A stretch of DNA of 64,000 nucleotides from 21-14-0-10-47-8 sp966211455 (GTDB lineage: Bacteria > Bdellovibrionota > Bdellovibrionia > Bdellovibrionales > Bdellovibrionaceae). This document shows positions 53,200-61,989 of this stretch, one piece after another. The notes below the pieces were generated by a model that made no database searches, was not told the origin of the DNA, and worked only from the letters and a program-made list of their open reading frames with translations. The DNA lies in NCBI GenBank assembly GCA_966211455.1, contig CBIHNI010000001.1, positions 364,228-428,227 of the forward strand, written 5' to 3'. The number at the start of each line of letters is the position of its first letter. Positions within the stretch are counted from its first letter, which is position 1. Both the position numbers and the translations under genes were made by a program.

Positions 53200-53637
53200 G
53201 TGAAATCACTTATTATGCTTGGCGTTCTTTTTGGAAATTTGGCGTTGGCCCAAGCCAGCGTTGGATACGTTTGCGTTGGTGGCTATCTATACAAGCCCAA
53301 CAGCGAAAAGGAATACGTCGGCACCTACGACTGCGAGCGCGCTAAAATCAAAGGCAGTTTCGCCTGTTTGAATGGGTACCTTTATGGCCCCAATAGCGAC
53401 AAAACTTATGTGGGCACTTCGGACTGTGAAAGCAGCAATTTGGGTGGAGGCTATGCCTGTGTCGGCGGCTATCTTTCGAAACCAGACGGCAGCAAAGATT
53501 ACGTCGGCACTTCGGATTGTGCGGGCGCAAGGCTTGGAAACGGTTTTGCTTGCGTTGGTGGCTATTTGCATTTGCCCGATTCAAGCAAAACATACGTTGG
53601 CACTTCCGAGTGCCAGTCTGCTAATTTTGGCGAATAA
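53200..53637 (+). CDS. secreted protein of four tandem Cys-pair repeats
   Basis: The product has 145 residues. GTG start behind AAGGAG; signal peptide to about residue 19 (LALAQA). The mature protein is almost only four repeats of about 31 residues (near 22-51, 52-82, 83-113, 114-145) with consensus G-Y/F-x-C-VGGYL-x2-P-x-S-x-K-x-YVGTSDC-x4-L. Each repeat has two Cys 20 residues apart, so four disulfides are likely. No known family is recognised. The shape fits a compact extracellular or periplasmic module. It stands alone. Confidence 0.75.
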   Translation: MKSLIMLGVLFGNLALAQASVGYVCVGGYLYKPNSEKEYVGTYDCERAKIKGSFACLNGYLYGPNSDKTYVGTSDCESSNLGGGYACVGGYLSKPDGSKDYVGTSDCAGARLGNGFACVGGYLHLPDSSKTYVGTSECQSANFGE

Positions 53638-53686
53638 GAAGAACGCTCGAGTTCATTGACGGTCCCCAACAGCTTAGGATTAACTG

Positions 53687-54766
53687 ATGAAGGAACGACT
53701 TCATCAGGGGGATCATTTGCTATATTGGCTGGGGCAAGCGTTAGAACAGTATTTCGGTCCTTTTCGTCTTTTGACATCCCACTTATTCTTGGGCGGCCTT
53801 AGCACCATTCTGTGCTTTGGCCTTAGCTTTTACCTGCTTCCAAAACTGATGGGCCTGCTGCCCACGGATCGCGGTCGTGCGCATGCGATTCAAAGCGGTG
53901 CTTCGAAAGGCAAGCCGACCGGCGCGGGTGTGATCTTTGTTTCCATCTTTGCCTTTATCCAATTGATCATGCTTCCCCCGTCCGTGCAGGCCTGGGGAAT
54001 CTTGCTGGTGACGTTCTTGGAAATGCTGTCCGGTTACTTTGACGATCGTTCGGTTGATTCTTGGGGCGAGTACAAGAAAGCCCTGTTCGATGCGGTCTTG
54101 GCTATCGGGGCTGCCGCTTTGCTTTGCGAAATGCAAGATGTGCAGATGTGGCTGCCGTTTACGACCACGACTTTTATGATTCCACCGATTGTGTTCATCC
54201 CGCTGGCGGCGATCTTGATTTGGGCCGCGATCAATTGCACCAACTGCAGCGATGGCGTCGATGGCTTGTCGGCGACCTTGTCGGTCTTGGCCTTTGCAAG
54301 CTTGGGATCGATTTTGTATTTCGTGGTCGGACACAAAGACATTTCCAATTACCTGCGCCTGCCGCATTTCCAAGACGGGGCGGTCTGGGGAATCATGGCC
54401 TTCTCGATGGTCGGATGCATGTTGGGATACCTGTGGTACAACGCCAATCCATCGATCCTTTTGATGGGCGACGCCGGATCCAGAGCCATCGGCTTTTTGC
54501 TGGGGGTTCTTGTCATCAAGTCCGGCAATCCATTTACGATCTTTATCGTTTCGGCCGTGCTGCTGGTCAACGGCGGAACCGGTTTGGTGAAAGTCGCCCT
54601 GTTGCGGTTCTTAAAGTTTTCGCTGTTCAAAACGATCCGCTTTCCGCTGCACGATCACGTCCGCCACAATAAGGGTTGGTCCAACACGCAAGTTCTGGTG
54701 CGCTTTTCATTGATCCAGGTGATGTTGGTGATTGTTCTATTGGTGACTTTGCTGAAGGTCCGCTAG
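53687..54766 (+). CDS. MraY-like polyprenyl-phosphate phospho-sugar transferase
   Basis: This 359-residue polytopic membrane enzyme has all the landmarks of MraY in order: GKPTGAG (75-81), GYFDDR with Asp119-Asp120, NCTNCSDGVDGL (183-194), MGDAGSRAIG (260-269) and PLHDHVRH (320-327). MraY attaches phospho-MurNAc-pentapeptide to undecaprenyl phosphate to make lipid I. Several signature residues differ: the His triplet reads HDH and TPTMGG reads KPTGAG. The gene is not in a cell-division cluster, so it is probably a second copy with a modified substrate (inference). It stands alone behind a short leader. Confidence 0.85.
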   Translation: MKERLHQGDHLLYWLGQALEQYFGPFRLLTSHLFLGGLSTILCFGLSFYLLPKLMGLLPTDRGRAHAIQSGASKGKPTGAGVIFVSIFAFIQLIMLPPSVQAWGILLVTFLEMLSGYFDDRSVDSWGEYKKALFDAVLAIGAAALLCEMQDVQMWLPFTTTTFMIPPIVFIPLAAILIWAAINCTNCSDGVDGLSATLSVLAFASLGSILYFVVGHKDISNYLRLPHFQDGAVWGIMAFSMVGCMLGYLWYNANPSILLMGDAGSRAIGFLLGVLVIKSGNPFTIFIVSAVLLVNGGTGLVKVALLRFLKFSLFKTIRFPLHDHVRHNKGWSNTQVLVRFSLIQVMLVIVLLVTLLKVR

Positions 54767-54884
54767 AATCTTTGTCGAACTTTTCAACACACCCGAAACA
54801 TTTACGAAGGCTTCTGACCGGGCTCGTCCGAGCCTGCAATTTTCAGGTATAAGATCGGTTCTTGGATTTTATCTGGAGGACCCT

Positions 54885-55328
54885 ATGGTGAAACAAGTAT
54901 TGTTTCTTTCAGTTTTGGCTATCGCTCAAATTTCTTCTGCAGCCGTGTGCTCTTCTTATTCGAAGAAAATGGCGGCTAGCAATTATGATGACATCTTGAA
55001 ATTTCAAAACGCAGGAGTCGCAACAAAGACAGATGCTTTGCTTGCCCAAAAAGCGCTGATCGAAGCGCAGCTCTGTGACAATGCGATGGACATCGAGGCT
55101 TTGGCCAAGCTTTCAACGAACATCAAAGAACGCGTTAAAACCATTCAGAATTCTTACGAGTACAGCTCCAGTACCCAGGAAGCAGTTGATGCCGTAAAGG
55201 CAGAGCTGACGTCCTTTTTAGCGCTTTGCCGATCGACGTATCTTCCTTCAGCAAAGAAGCTGGAAAAATTTGGTGAGATCACACCAGGCCAGCTGGACAC
55301 TTTGTCTGATGCTTGCACAGCTGAATAA
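54885..55328 (+). CDS. small secreted helical protein, unknown function
   Basis: The product has 147 residues: a signal peptide ending ISSAA (about residue 19), then a mostly helical mature protein with four Cys (VCSS, QLCD, ALCR, DACTAE), enough for two disulfides. No family was recognised. A GGAGG ribosome site precedes it. It runs tail to tail with the next gene, six bases between stops. Confidence 0.65.
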   Translation: MVKQVLFLSVLAIAQISSAAVCSSYSKKMAASNYDDILKFQNAGVATKTDALLAQKALIEAQLCDNAMDIEALAKLSTNIKERVKTIQNSYEYSSSTQEAVDAVKAELTSFLALCRSTYLPSAKKLEKFGEITPGQLDTLSDACTAE

Positions 55329-55334
55329 GCTTTT

Positions 55335-56510
55335 CTAAAAAAAGTACGAGTAGCTGAGTCCGTAACGGGTCGATTTCTTTTCGACCTCTTGCTCGGAACC
55401 GCCCACGGATAATTTCTGTGGCCCGGTGCTGGTGGATTGCGAGAACGAAGCGCCGAAGCCATGGCCTTTGGATGTCTTTAGACCGCCGAAGAATCCGTAT
55501 TCTTGAACCGGATCTGTTCCCAGGTGATCAATTTTAAAAAAGTACGGAATCAAGTTGTACGGATCAATGTAATAGCCGGTTTTTCTTGTCGCTTCGACGC
55601 CGACACGGAAATAAATAAAGTTGGTTTCGGCGATAAAACGGAACATTTCTCCGTTCGGATAGCCTTGCACTTTTGTCAGCGGTGGCATTTTCTCGTAAGA
55701 GATTTCGCTGCGGAAATTATTGCTGCCCGAAAATTTCCGACTGTATCCCAAGCCAATCACATCTTTGCGGGCGATAATTGCGTCCGAACTTTTTATATCG
55801 GTGGTCGTGAGCTCGCCCACGCCGATACTGGTTTCGACTGCCAATCGATCGACCGTGCCTTGGATGGATTGGTCGTTTTGAAACCGCAAAAACTCGGCCA
55901 CGTAAGCCAGGGCAAAGCCCGATGTTCCCCATTGATAGATGACACCGGGCGCGGCCACCAGAAACGAGCCGCTCAATTTTTTGGTCTGCTGGATTTTTTC
56001 GTTGGTGTTCGGGGTGTTTGTTTCCAGATCCACGTCATCGTTAAAATTAAATCCGGTGTACATGATCTTTAAACCGAAGCTGAGATTCGTTCCAAATTTC
56101 GTCGCACCGATCGCCTGCACAGGGATCAGGCTCAGGCTGGAAGAGGTATTTGTGTGCTCGGGCCCCGAATTGGTGATGTTGGTCGAAGCCGTGTCCTTCG
56201 TTCCTCGTTGTGGAGACACGCTGAGCTCCCAAACAAAATTTCCAGTTCGAAAGACGCTATTGGTATTGGCGCCTTCAATTTTTGTCTTAATTTCGATCGA
56301 AGCCTTGGTCAGACCTAGCACGGTTTCATTGTCCGTCTGCTGACTGGCGTCGATGGCAAATCCAAAAGAATCACGGAAAGCGGCCGCCGCTGGATTGATC
56401 AATCGCTGATCGGCCGACGTCGGAGTCGTCACCACTCGCGCATAAATGGGCCCAGAAAGCGTTACGCCCACCAGAAGAAGCAGTCTAAAGAAAAAGCCTG
56501 TCAAGCCCAT
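55335..56510 (-). CDS. predicted outer-membrane beta-barrel protein
   Basis: The product has 391 residues. The signal peptide ends near YARVV (residue 25). The body shows many amphipathic strands with Tyr/Phe girdles (FGLKIMYTGFNF, FALAYVAEFLRF, FIYFRVGVEATRKTGYYI), and the chain ends in YGLSYSYFF, an ideal barrel C terminus. The overall look recalls FadL/transporter-type porins, but no plug motif could be confirmed. It is a single gene between two convergent or divergent small genes. Confidence 0.7.
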   Translation of the reverse strand: MGLTGFFFRLLLLVGVTLSGPIYARVVTTPTSADQRLINPAAAAFRDSFGFAIDASQQTDNETVLGLTKASIEIKTKIEGANTNSVFRTGNFVWELSVSPQRGTKDTASTNITNSGPEHTNTSSSLSLIPVQAIGATKFGTNLSFGLKIMYTGFNFNDDVDLETNTPNTNEKIQQTKKLSGSFLVAAPGVIYQWGTSGFALAYVAEFLRFQNDQSIQGTVDRLAVETSIGVGELTTTDIKSSDAIIARKDVIGLGYSRKFSGSNNFRSEISYEKMPPLTKVQGYPNGEMFRFIAETNFIYFRVGVEATRKTGYYIDPYNLIPYFFKIDHLGTDPVQEYGFFGGLKTSKGHGFGASFSQSTSTGPQKLSVGGSEQEVEKKSTRYGLSYSYFF

Positions 56511-56592
56511 GAAGGTTTCAGTGTCCTAGGACGATCTTTGGAAGTAAATGTAAATTCTTGCGACATGCTTTTGAAAAAGGAATACTAAACGC

Positions 56593-57210
56593 ATGAGATG
56601 GATTTTTGCGGTCCTAGTGTGCGGTTCGTTGTTGGGGTGTGGAAGCGCGCAGCCCACCGGCGATTTGAATGAATGCACGGGCCAGGTCAACGTCACTGAA
56701 AGCAATACGGATATTTTCGGCAATCAGAACTTCAATCTGGCGCCTGGGACCACGATCGGTCAGTATGTTCGCTTTCGCACGGGGATCGTGGTCAAAGAAA
56801 TCATGATCAATGCTTACGCAAATAATGCGACATCCATCAAGGTCAGCATTTATAAAAATAATTATAGCGATACGATGACCGCCAGTTCTTTGCCGATCAA
56901 AGAAATGACGGTCACCGAAGGGCTGACACCGAACATCAGCAAGTTTCAAATGTGGCTGGTTTTGCCCGAGTCCTTTGAGTTTCCAGCCACTTCGGATGAA
57001 GACCTGGCTGCCGGAAACATGTATTTCATTTCTTTTGAACCGACTGGCGGCACAGTGAACATGTACCTAAACGCCCGCGACGGGATGAGCCGCTGGCGCC
57101 AAGGCCTGCGCTATGGCAGCGGCAGCAATGTCTTCAATGCTGCCAGCAAAACAAACGCGATGGACATGGGATTCAAAGGCGAATCCAACTGCCAGTCGAC
57201 CTCGAATTAA
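56593..57210 (+). CDS. hypothetical lipoprotein
   Basis: This is a 205-residue lipoprotein with lipobox SLLGC (Cys16). The mature part is beta-rich with a Cys near each end (LNECTG, ESNCQS), resembling a carbohydrate-binding-module-like or jelly-roll sandwich, though no family could be named. It overlaps the convergent gene on the other strand by four bases at the stops. Confidence 0.65.
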   Translation: MRWIFAVLVCGSLLGCGSAQPTGDLNECTGQVNVTESNTDIFGNQNFNLAPGTTIGQYVRFRTGIVVKEIMINAYANNATSIKVSIYKNNYSDTMTASSLPIKEMTVTEGLTPNISKFQMWLVLPESFEFPATSDEDLAAGNMYFISFEPTGGTVNMYLNARDGMSRWRQGLRYGSGSNVFNAASKTNAMDMGFKGESNCQSTSN

Positions 57211-58277
57211 GAGCAAGCCGCCGAGATCGCTTCGAAAATCGTCAGCACCACTTGATTCGAAACGCGGTGAAATTCTTCGTCGATCGGAATCTGGACATCA
57301 TTCCAACTGGCCATGCCGGCAAAGGCATCAGCTGCTAGGGCTGCTTGCAAGAGCTGGTACTGTTCGGCAGATTTGCCGCTTTGGATCCAAAGATCGGTCG
57401 GGGCGGGTGCGGCACCCGTTAGAATTTGAAGTCCGTTTTGAAAAGGACCGGCGTCGCCCGAACATGATTTTCGGTTTGCGAAATCGCAAATCTTTTCCAA
57501 AGCGGATTTCAGATTGGATTTCGCTGTTTCGAAATCCACCATCAAGGTCATCGGGTCTATTTTCGGACGTTGGATTAAAAATTCCAAAGTGGCTTCGGCC
57601 TTGCTATTGGGCTCGAAAAGATAGGCCGCTTGCTTCAATTGCTCTGGCGTTTGGAAATAGTATCCGTCGGCCATTTGAATGGTGCGCATCACGAAATCCA
57701 AGCCGCGCTCTTCATTTTCGGCAAAAAATAACTTCAGATCATCCAAAGATTTCAGCGAGTAAGAAAACTGAATGCCTATTTCCACGTCTGATAGAACCTG
57801 ATTCAGATACTCAAAGCGTTTCAAAAATTCAAGGACCTCGTCCGACGTGCGCGCGAAATAGGGGCCCGACAGACCCTTGCGCACAATTATCAAATAGCCT
57901 TGATCCGAATATCCCGAAAGCCAAGGTCGATTCTCAAAAGGAATACTGTCATGCACTTTGCTGATCAGAAACTGTTCATAATCTTCTTTCTTCAAACGCC
58001 AATACGAAACCGGCGAATACATCAAAAGACCCGTTTTGGGACGCAAGAGATCGGCGGCTTCCTGCAAAGATAAAGATTTGCGGCCCTGTTCTTCTTCCAG
58101 AAGGAAAGCGATCTTGTCCGGATTCAGCGAGTGAAAAGCCAAAGAATCGGGAGGGGTTTCTTTGCTCATCAGTTTAGTTGTGAATTCCGTCAAAGCGTCT
58201 TTTTTTCCGGCCATCAAATAAGAATTGAAAGCGGTTACGCCTTCGATCGTCAGCATTTCGGTTGGCTTGATCAGCAT
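57207..58277 (-). CDS. hypothetical cytoplasmic protein paired with a DUF1963-like gene
   Basis: The product has 356 residues, no signal peptide and no membrane helix. It is acidic, helical and sprinkled with ankyrin- or SUKH-like short blocks (EGVTAFNSYLMAGKKDALTE; SLNPDKIAFLLEEEQGRKSL), but no family is certain. It starts nine bases after the DUF1963-like gene on the same strand, behind AAGGA, so the pair is one operon. Paired cytoplasmic genes of this kind can be immunity proteins or parts of conflict systems (inference only). Confidence 0.65.
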   Translation of the reverse strand: MLIKPTEMLTIEGVTAFNSYLMAGKKDALTEFTTKLMSKETPPDSLAFHSLNPDKIAFLLEEEQGRKSLSLQEAADLLRPKTGLLMYSPVSYWRLKKEDYEQFLISKVHDSIPFENRPWLSGYSDQGYLIIVRKGLSGPYFARTSDEVLEFLKRFEYLNQVLSDVEIGIQFSYSLKSLDDLKLFFAENEERGLDFVMRTIQMADGYYFQTPEQLKQAAYLFEPNSKAEATLEFLIQRPKIDPMTLMVDFETAKSNLKSALEKICDFANRKSCSGDAGPFQNGLQILTGAAPAPTDLWIQSGKSAEQYQLLQAALAADAFAGMASWNDVQIPIDEEFHRVSNQVVLTIFEAISAACS

Positions 58278-58286
58278 GATTTATCC

Positions 58287-59528
58287 TTATGAAGATTGCA
58301 TGAGAAAAGAAAAATGCTTGGGATCTACTGTGCATTGGAACAAGTATGCTTGGCCGCGATCGCCGAATGCGAATCCTGATTTTGCTCTATTTTGAGATGC
58401 GAACTGCAGCACAAATTTCAAAGGCTTTCGTTTTCCTGCCTGACAGAAGGGGCAATCATGGACTTGTGAATCTTGCAACCAGCGGGGAGAGCCGCCGAAT
58501 TTGTCCTCATCAAGCGGATAGACTTTGTCGTAGCGCTCTTGAAACGCCAGGGACTGAGACCACTCGCGGATTTTCGTGTCTTTTGCAGAAGCAAGATCTG
58601 ACAATGTTGGGCCATCGACAGTCCTTTTCCAATCCGTAATATATCGGGGTTTCAGAATGGCGCCCTTCATTTTCTTTTCCATCGCGAGATCAATCGGTTT
58701 GAGCTTTGTGGCGCTTTCAAGCCGGCACAACCAAGCGTATTCTCCCTGTTCGGATTCATCGCCCATCAAATTGATGCAATTTTCTTTTGGGCAATGGAAA
58801 AGCTGAAGAATACCCGTACCCTGGATACTTTTCTGTGCGGTCTTCGGCAAATTTATTGTTGGCAGCTGAAGAATCAAGGCCATGGGAGATTTGCAGCACT
58901 GACATATCGGCCATTCTTCGTCCTTCTTCAGAAGGGGAGCTCCGCCCCAATGCGCTTGAGACCTTTCGGTTTTCGACACTTGCGCCAAGAATGCTTGTAG
59001 AGTTGAAATCGGAAATTTTTTTCGAATGGCCGCTAACGCCTTTTTGAACTCTGCTGGCGAAACATTCTTGATCTTGAGTTCTTTATAAGGAAACAGCTGA
59101 TCTTTCTGAAATTCGGAAAAAATGCAGATCTGCTTCGTCTTTTGATAAAGACTGATGCCAAAGTTCGGTGCGATCAGATGGTCCCCGTCGTACCATTCCG
59201 CTTTATTATACTGTGGATCCAATGGTTTCATGGTCTGCGAGAAAAATTTCTCTTCTGATTTCACGGCGCTCTTTGCTTGTGAAAGCGAAAGCACAAATTT
59301 TTCGGGTAGACGCAGATAACGAAATGACATCGAGTTGGTAAAGCATCCTTGAATCGGACCCTGGGCTGTTTGGTAAACGCGAATCAGCTCAGAAGTTTGA
59401 GGGCCGACCTCTTCCTTGATATGGGGGCCAAAGATGTCTTCTAGATCCCATGTTTCAATTTCTTGTGAAAGATTTAGGGGCCCCCAGCTTTGATAAGGAA
59501 CCAGTTTCCAGTCTTGGATCGATTTCAT
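58287..59528 (-). CDS. DUF1963 (YwqG-like) family protein
   Basis: The product has 413 residues and is cytoplasmic. The C-terminal 220 residues carry the DUF1963-type pattern: HWGGAPLLKKDEEWPICQCCKSPM, LPTINL, GTGILQLFHCPKENC, then KFGGSPRWLQ, FVLQFASQN and AFGDRGQAYLFQC. Cys pairs in the first and last blocks may bind zinc. The biochemical role of the family is unclear; related proteins occur near toxin and immunity genes. It is first of a two-gene unit with the following hypothetical gene. Confidence 0.7.
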   Translation of the reverse strand: MKSIQDWKLVPYQSWGPLNLSQEIETWDLEDIFGPHIKEEVGPQTSELIRVYQTAQGPIQGCFTNSMSFRYLRLPEKFVLSLSQAKSAVKSEEKFFSQTMKPLDPQYNKAEWYDGDHLIAPNFGISLYQKTKQICIFSEFQKDQLFPYKELKIKNVSPAEFKKALAAIRKKFPISTLQAFLAQVSKTERSQAHWGGAPLLKKDEEWPICQCCKSPMALILQLPTINLPKTAQKSIQGTGILQLFHCPKENCINLMGDESEQGEYAWLCRLESATKLKPIDLAMEKKMKGAILKPRYITDWKRTVDGPTLSDLASAKDTKIREWSQSLAFQERYDKVYPLDEDKFGGSPRWLQDSQVHDCPFCQAGKRKPLKFVLQFASQNRAKSGFAFGDRGQAYLFQCTVDPKHFSFLMQSS

Positions 59529-59529
59529 C

Positions 59530-60111
59530 CTAGTTATTCACACCGACGGAAATCGAAACGGTGTTTTGCACATCGTTCTTTGCCATATCTGAATTGTCCT
59601 TAAAGACGACAGTCGTGCCGGCCGAAATTGAAACGTAACCGCCCAGGCTGACGCCAAGACTTGCGCCGGCATAAGGATGGTACTTGATCGGGTTGTCGGT
59701 GCGGGTGACGACTCCGCTAGAAGTTTCTTCGTTCCAGCCTTTGGTTCCTTGTCCACCCACGCGACCGGTGATGAAAAAGTAATTGTTAAATCGATAAGTC
59801 GAGCGCACGCCCAGTTTTCCTTTTTCATCTTGGCTTTCGATTTTTTCCGGAGCCGAAGTGAAATATTCGGTGTCTTTACCGACGGTGTATTCCAATTCTG
59901 CCGCCAGCAAATCGCTACCCAAAGCCAAGCGGCCGCCATAAATATTGCGGGTTAACGTGTGGGGTTTCGGAGAATCGCGATAAATTGTCTCGTATCCCAG
60001 AATCGGTTCGATCTTTAGGCCGGCCAAATTGAAAGAAGCGGTGCCAGCTGCGTGAGCCGTATTCAGTCCGATCAGGGTGAGCAAAATAGAAACAAAAATG
60101 AGATTTTTCAT
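59530..60111 (-). CDS. small outer-membrane beta-barrel protein with hairpin-masked ribosome site
   Basis: The product has 193 residues. The signal peptide ends HAAGT (about residue 21). The mature protein is strand-rich (GGRLALGSDLLAAELEYTVG, GVRSTYRFNNYFFITGRVG, YAGASLGVSLGGYVSISAG) and fits an eight-stranded barrel. It ends SISVGVNN, without the usual terminal aromatic. A perfect 13-bp inverted repeat covers the ribosome site directly before the ATG. The stop lies one base from the start of the DUF1963-like gene. Confidence 0.7.
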   Translation of the reverse strand: MKNLIFVSILLTLIGLNTAHAAGTASFNLAGLKIEPILGYETIYRDSPKPHTLTRNIYGGRLALGSDLLAAELEYTVGKDTEYFTSAPEKIESQDEKGKLGVRSTYRFNNYFFITGRVGGQGTKGWNEETSSGVVTRTDNPIKYHPYAGASLGVSLGGYVSISAGTTVVFKDNSDMAKNDVQNTVSISVGVNN

Positions 60112-60112
60112 G

Positions 60113-60147
60113 CAGATGTCCTTTTGCTTATTTTAAAAGGACATCTG
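60113..60147 (-). promoter_or_regulatory. perfect 13-bp hairpin sequestering a Shine-Dalgarno site
   Basis: Arms 60113-60125 and 60135-60147 are exact complements around a 9-base loop. On the minus-strand transcript the AAAAGGA ribosome site of the barrel gene is inside the second arm, seven bases before the ATG. Translation should be low unless the hairpin melts or is bound. It could also be a DNA operator. Confidence 0.6.
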
Positions 60148-60206
60148 AAAATATCGAACTGGTTTGTGCGAAGTCGCGACCTTTATCGAGCTAAAGAAAG
60201 CCCGAT

Positions 60207-61151
60207 TTATTGTTCGCCGATGCAACTTAAGAAATGCTGGCCAGATCCATAGGTTGGTTCTTGCTGGCAGTTTAAGATTTCACGTGGAGCCAGACCTTTT
60301 TCGCTGGCGGCGATACATTTTGTAAATGCCAGGCGTGAAGGCGATACCTTGGTGCAGGCCAGGATGTTTTCGGCGCGGGTCGTGGTTTGGCGGCAGGTGG
60401 ATTCGACGAAAACAGAGCGGTGATCATTCTTTGCTGCCAGATCACAAGCTTGCTTTTTGCCTTCGGCAGTTTCACCACTCATCAAATTTAAGATGCGCTG
60501 AACGTTGGTCGTATCTTTTTGGCCAAGTTCGGCACCGACTTCGGCGATCGCCGCGCGGTAATCAACAGGAATTCCGTTCACTCCCCAATTTTGCGTGGCG
60601 ATTTCAGCCGCATGTTGTGGCGAGCAACCCAGGTATCCCAAAAGCATGGCAAACATATTCGGTCCGCGGTGAAGCATGCCCGCGCAGCCAAAAGCCAAGA
60701 ACTGATTTTCAATCAAGCAAGAAGCAAAGTTATTCTGATTTTCGAAGAACAAAGGGCTCATCGCCTTTCTGTACCCAGCCGCGGTTTCGGCCGCTGAATT
60801 ATTCTTCATATCAGGATATTTCTTCTGCACATAATGCCAGTTGAATTCGTTGCGGGCCTTTTTATCCCAGAAGGGGAACAGTTCCGTGTTGTGCAAATAC
60901 CAAGTGCAAGATTTTTTGCTTTCCGGAATATGTCGGGCCCGAGCCTCTTCTTGAATCGAGCTCGCCAATGAAGAGCCAACACCCGTTCCAACCAAAGTGA
61001 TTGAACCGATTTGGAAAGTTCTGTCGTTAAAGAAACCCAGTTTGTCCTGCTGGCCATCCCGGTAAAGGTTAAAGATCGCCGGATCGCAGAACATCGGCTC
61101 GGCAGCGAAGGCATTGATGGATATCAGCAGAAGCAAGACTAGGTATTTCAT
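60207..61151 (-). CDS. Cys-rich secreted protein, unknown function
   Basis: The product has 314 residues from this Met, which opens a signal peptide (MKYLVLLLLISINAFAAEP). The mature protein is helical with about twelve Cys (for example MFCDP, KKSCTWY, GCAGML, YLGCSPQ, STCRQ, LSCIGEQ), suggesting several disulfides. A second half with NILACTKVSPSRLAFTKCI shows a possible internal repeat. No family was recognised. It stands alone, divergent from the PhnA-like gene. Confidence 0.65.
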   Translation of the reverse strand: MKYLVLLLLISINAFAAEPMFCDPAIFNLYRDGQQDKLGFFNDRTFQIGSITLVGTGVGSSLASSIQEEARARHIPESKKSCTWYLHNTELFPFWDKKARNEFNWHYVQKKYPDMKNNSAAETAAGYRKAMSPLFFENQNNFASCLIENQFLAFGCAGMLHRGPNMFAMLLGYLGCSPQHAAEIATQNWGVNGIPVDYRAAIAEVGAELGQKDTTNVQRILNLMSGETAEGKKQACDLAAKNDHRSVFVESTCRQTTTRAENILACTKVSPSRLAFTKCIAASEKGLAPREILNCQQEPTYGSGQHFLSCIGEQ

Positions 61152-61286
61152 ATAGCCGGTAGCAATGCGAAGGCTGGGCCGCTTTCTATTCAAATCCATC
61201 CTTTTCAAGAAAAAACTGATGTTTAAAGATTTGGCGGCGGACCTAAAATTGTAGCTTCTTGCGAAGATTGGGCGATAATATGAGCT

Positions 61287-61649
61287 ATGCTATCACCTAC
61301 CTCCTGTCCGAAATGCCACTCTGAAAACATCTACGAAGACGGAAATCTATGGGTCTGTCCCGAATGCTCGCACGAATGGAACGCCAGCCAAACTGCAGTG
61401 GCTTCTGTTCCCCAAGAAACCGTGACCGACACGCGTATCAAAGATGCCTATGGCAATGTTTTGGCTGACGGCGATACGGTGGTGGTGATCAAAGATCTGA
61501 AAATCAAAGGCTCGTCATCGGTCGTCAAGGGGGGCACCAAAGTGAAAAACATCCGCCTGACCGACGGGGATGATGGTCACAACATCGCCTGCAAGATCGA
61601 CGGCATCGGCGCCATGAATTTGAAATCCGAATTCGTAAAAAAAGCCTAA
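61287..61649 (+). CDS. PhnA/YjdM family zinc-ribbon protein
   Basis: The product has 120 residues. The zinc ribbon has CPKC and CPEC pairs near the N terminus. The C-terminal PhnA domain reads KDAYGNVLADGDTVVVIKDLKIKGSSSVVKGGTKV, which is nearly invariant in the family. Despite the historical name, the function is not established as phosphonate breakdown. The gene stands alone. Length and motifs are normal. Confidence 0.9.
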   Translation: MLSPTSCPKCHSENIYEDGNLWVCPECSHEWNASQTAVASVPQETVTDTRIKDAYGNVLADGDTVVVIKDLKIKGSSSVVKGGTKVKNIRLTDGDDGHNIACKIDGIGAMNLKSEFVKKA

Positions 61650-61666
61650 CTCTTATTTGAACCGAT

Positions 61667-61927
61667 TTAGTTCGAATTGATCTGTGGGTTCGTCCGCAAT
61701 TTTTTCCACATATACAGATGAAAGAAAAAAGCGATCACCCATTTCACCCAAATGGCCGTGGCCCCATGGGCGTAACCGTAGATTCCGGTGGTGATGGAGG
61801 TGAACAGGCCCCACTCGTGCAGACGAACCCGCTGTGGCAGTACGATTGAAACCAGAAAGGTTAGCGTTGAAATCCAACCGATGACTTCGATGACCACCGT
61901 GTTCCAATTGATATTTGATAAATCCAT
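61667..61927 (-). CDS. small inner-membrane protein (YgjV-like)
   Basis: The product has 86 residues with three hydrophobic stretches (VIEVIGWISTLTFLVSIVL, WGLFTSITTGIYGYAHG, WVKWVIAFFFHLYMW). The pattern of short helices with Trp and Gly recalls the YgjV/semi-SWEET-like small membrane proteins, but the match is weak. It starts with ATG after a short leader, between the PhnA-like gene and the divergent glycosylase gene. Confidence 0.55.
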   Translation of the reverse strand: MDLSNINWNTVVIEVIGWISTLTFLVSIVLPQRVRLHEWGLFTSITTGIYGYAHGATAIWVKWVIAFFFHLYMWKKLRTNPQINSN

Positions 61928-61989
61928 GCCGCGAGCCTAGCATCCTTGCGGACTTGGAAAAAGACGCTGAGCAGGGTATATGAACTGAT

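Noticed and set aside
57113..57964. A 283-codon plus-strand open frame opposite the hypothetical gene at 57207-58277
   Set aside because: Its residues are Arg/Ser/Pro-rich with no domain, no ribosome site and codon use unlike the neighbours; it mirrors the minus-strand gene.
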